From assembly GCA_017631775.1 (NCBI GenBank), contig JAGBSQ010000068.1:1-6577 (forward strand): DNA of 6,577 nucleotides. Reading direction: 5' to 3'. Position 1 is the first letter of the stretch. Each line of letters opens with the position of its first letter. Positions 5,415 to 6,577 of the stretch are shown here, piece after piece. Position numbers and translations under genes: made by a program. The notes under the pieces were generated by a model. The model was not told the origin of the DNA, did not search any database, and was given only the letters and a program-made list of their open reading frames with translations. This DNA comes from Clostridia bacterium (GTDB lineage: Bacteria > Bacillota_A > Clostridia > Oscillospirales > CAG-272).

Positions 5415-6495
5415 AAAAAGGCGTTTGCCCATTGTTTGCATTTTGATATTTGTTTTAACGTTGGTAACCGTTGGCATTTATATCGCCATTCGCGTTGATA
5501 TGAGTTTTGCCGATGCCTTTAATCAAAACATCAGCTCCTGGGGCAGAATTGTCATGGCAAAGCTGACGGGTTGGATCCCTTTCTCCTTTGCCGAAATGTT
5601 GCTCCTGCTCTCCCCTGTGCTTCTTATCACCTTAATTGTAATTGGTGCCAAGCATTTTTGCGGCAGCGCAAAGGAGATGTGGATTTATGTAGGGTGCATC
5701 TTTTCTGTTGTGTGCATGGTGTTCAATTTGTTTGTTTGGAACTTTGCCCCCGGCTACAACGCCCTACCCCTTGACCAAAAGCTTGGCTTGGAGCGCAAGC
5801 CCGTAAGTGCCGAGGAGCTTGCCTCAACTGCAGATATTCTGCTTGAGGAACTTTACGTTTTGGAAAAAGACATTATCTTTACGGGTTCGGGCGCATCTCG
5901 CATGCCATACACCTATCAAGAAATGAACGAAAAGCTGATGGCAGCCTATGAAAAAGCTGCCGAAAAATATGATTTTATCAATCATTTCAATTCCTCAACA
6001 AAACCCGTTATGCTGAGTGAGCCGATGACCTACACGCATATTTCGGGTGTTTACACCTTTTTTACGGGTGAGGCAAACGTCAACGTCAACTTCCCCGATT
6101 ACACCATTCCCTATACTGCCGCACACGAGCTTGCACATCAGCGCGGCATCGCGCGCGAGGATGAGGCAAACTTTGTTGCCTTTTTGGTTTGCAGAGAGGC
6201 AGATGACGTCTATATTCGTTACAGCGCATATCTCAATCTTTACGAATACGTAGTCTCGGCTCTTTATTCGGCAAGCTATGACCTTTATAAAGAAAACTAC
6301 TATAAGCAACCAAACACAATTATCAACGAGCGCATCGCTTACAGCGAATTCTTTGATAAGTACCGCGAAAACGTAGTGGCTGACGTAAGTGAGGCCACCA
6401 ACAATGCTTATCTTCAAAGCCAGGGCTCTTTGCAAGGCACTCGCAGTTACGGCATGGTGGTCGACCTTGCCGTGGCATATTATCGCGGACAGTAA
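5398..6495 (+). CDS. DUF3810-like membrane protein with a zincin (HExxH) motif, putative metalloprotease
   Basis: The protein has 365 residues. Three membrane helices are visible at about 10-31, 60-83 and 93-115, and the second half is probably outside the cytoplasm. Residues 243-259 read HELAHQRGIAREDEANF: HExxH supplies two zinc-binding histidines and the catalytic glutamate, and E256 in EDEANF is a plausible third ligand. This motif with three N-terminal helices is characteristic of DUF3810 proteins, assigned to the zinc metallopeptidases by sequence; substrates are not known. Upstream, 'SEPMTYTHISGVYTFFTGEA' is a conserved-looking segment near the active site. The start has AAAGGAGA five bases before ATG and lies inside the end of the pseudouridine synthase gene (17-base overlap), so translation is likely coupled. 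The in-frame ATG at 5356 is rejected for lack of a binding site. The gene ends just before a strong terminator. Confidence 0.85.
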   Translation: MNTQNKKRRLPIVCILIFVLTLVTVGIYIAIRVDMSFADAFNQNISSWGRIVMAKLTGWIPFSFAEMLLLLSPVLLITLIVIGAKHFCGSAKEMWIYVGCIFSVVCMVFNLFVWNFAPGYNALPLDQKLGLERKPVSAEELASTADILLEELYVLEKDIIFTGSGASRMPYTYQEMNEKLMAAYEKAAEKYDFINHFNSSTKPVMLSEPMTYTHISGVYTFFTGEANVNVNFPDYTIPYTAAHELAHQRGIAREDEANFVAFLVCREADDVYIRYSAYLNLYEYVVSALYSASYDLYKENYYKQPNTIINERIAYSEFFDKYRENVVADVSEATNNAYLQSQGSLQGTRSYGMVVDLAVAYYRGQ

Positions 6496-6496
6496 T

Positions 6497-6530
6497 AAAA
6501 AAGAACGGCACCGAGGTGTCGTTCTTTTTT
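6497..6530. terminator. Intrinsic terminator after the DUF3810 gene, bidirectional
   Basis: AAAAAAGAACGGCACC (6497-6512) pairs with GGTGTCGTTCTTTTTT (6515-6530), with one G-T wobble and a tight loop. It begins one base after the stop codon. A/T tails on both sides let it work in either direction, which hints at a convergent gene beyond the window edge. Confidence 0.88.
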
Positions 6531-6576
6531 ATTTTTTACACTCGCGTCTGCAAGTTCTCCTTCGGGGGTCACGTTC
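6529..6576 (-). other. Possible 3' end of a minus-strand gene or RNA at the window edge
   Basis: Beyond the two-way terminator only 47 bases remain. On the minus strand one frame is open to the edge and ends at TAA (6531-6529) with peptide ERDPRRRTCRRECKK, directly next to the terminator, as the other convergent genes here do. A second frame (reading VTPEGELADASVKNKK) is open too but runs through the terminator, so the frame cannot be decided. On the minus strand ACTTGC can pair with GCGAGT using a G-U pair. Confidence 0.25.
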
Positions 6577-6577
6577 T

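Overview
This window looks like chromosomal DNA of an anaerobic Firmicute, most likely an uncultured gut or rumen clostridium (Oscillospiraceae/Christensenellaceae-like; inferred). The grounds are strong GGAGG-type ribosome binding sites, sigma-A promoters with 17-bp spacers, compact intrinsic terminators with long A/T tails, a CCA-encoding tRNA gene, a BspA-type leucine-rich-repeat lipoprotein and a DUF3810-type membrane zincin. I see no insertion sequence, phage gene, CRISPR array, plasmid function or toxin-antitoxin pair.

Layout. (1) 2-148 (+): the last 48 codons of a probable AEC-family permease, ending at a perfectly palindromic two-way terminator (159-194). (2) 197-1093 (-): a cation diffusion facilitator (zinc-type efflux pump) with a natural poly-His C-terminus and its own promoter. 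(3) 1213-1926 (-): a TetR-family repressor with its own terminator and a palindromic operator candidate beside its -10 box. (4) 2164-2255 (+): tRNA-Ser(GGA) behind a consensus promoter and followed by a terminator; just beyond lies an inverted 27-nt copy of the tRNA 3' part. (5) 2397-2828 (+): a small single-pass membrane protein of unknown function with its own promoter and an inverted repeat over the start site. (6) 2874-4304 (-): a secreted lipoprotein built of BspA-like repeats, convergent with the previous gene and sharing a two-way terminator. (7) 4476-6495 (+): a two-gene operon, RluA-family pseudouridine synthase followed by an overlapping DUF3810-like membrane metalloprotease, ending at a two-way terminator (6497-6530). 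The last 47 bases may hold the 3' end of a minus-strand gene or RNA.

Functional links are modest. The TetR gene lies upstream of the metal exporter on the same strand, but a terminator and a separate promoter divide them, so co-regulation is only a possibility. The pseudouridine synthase and the membrane protease overlap and are almost certainly co-transcribed. The rest are single-gene units. The least explained parts are the inverted tRNA fragment with the adjacent unknown membrane protein, and the RluA/DUF3810 pairing. I did not find a convincing new multi-gene system.
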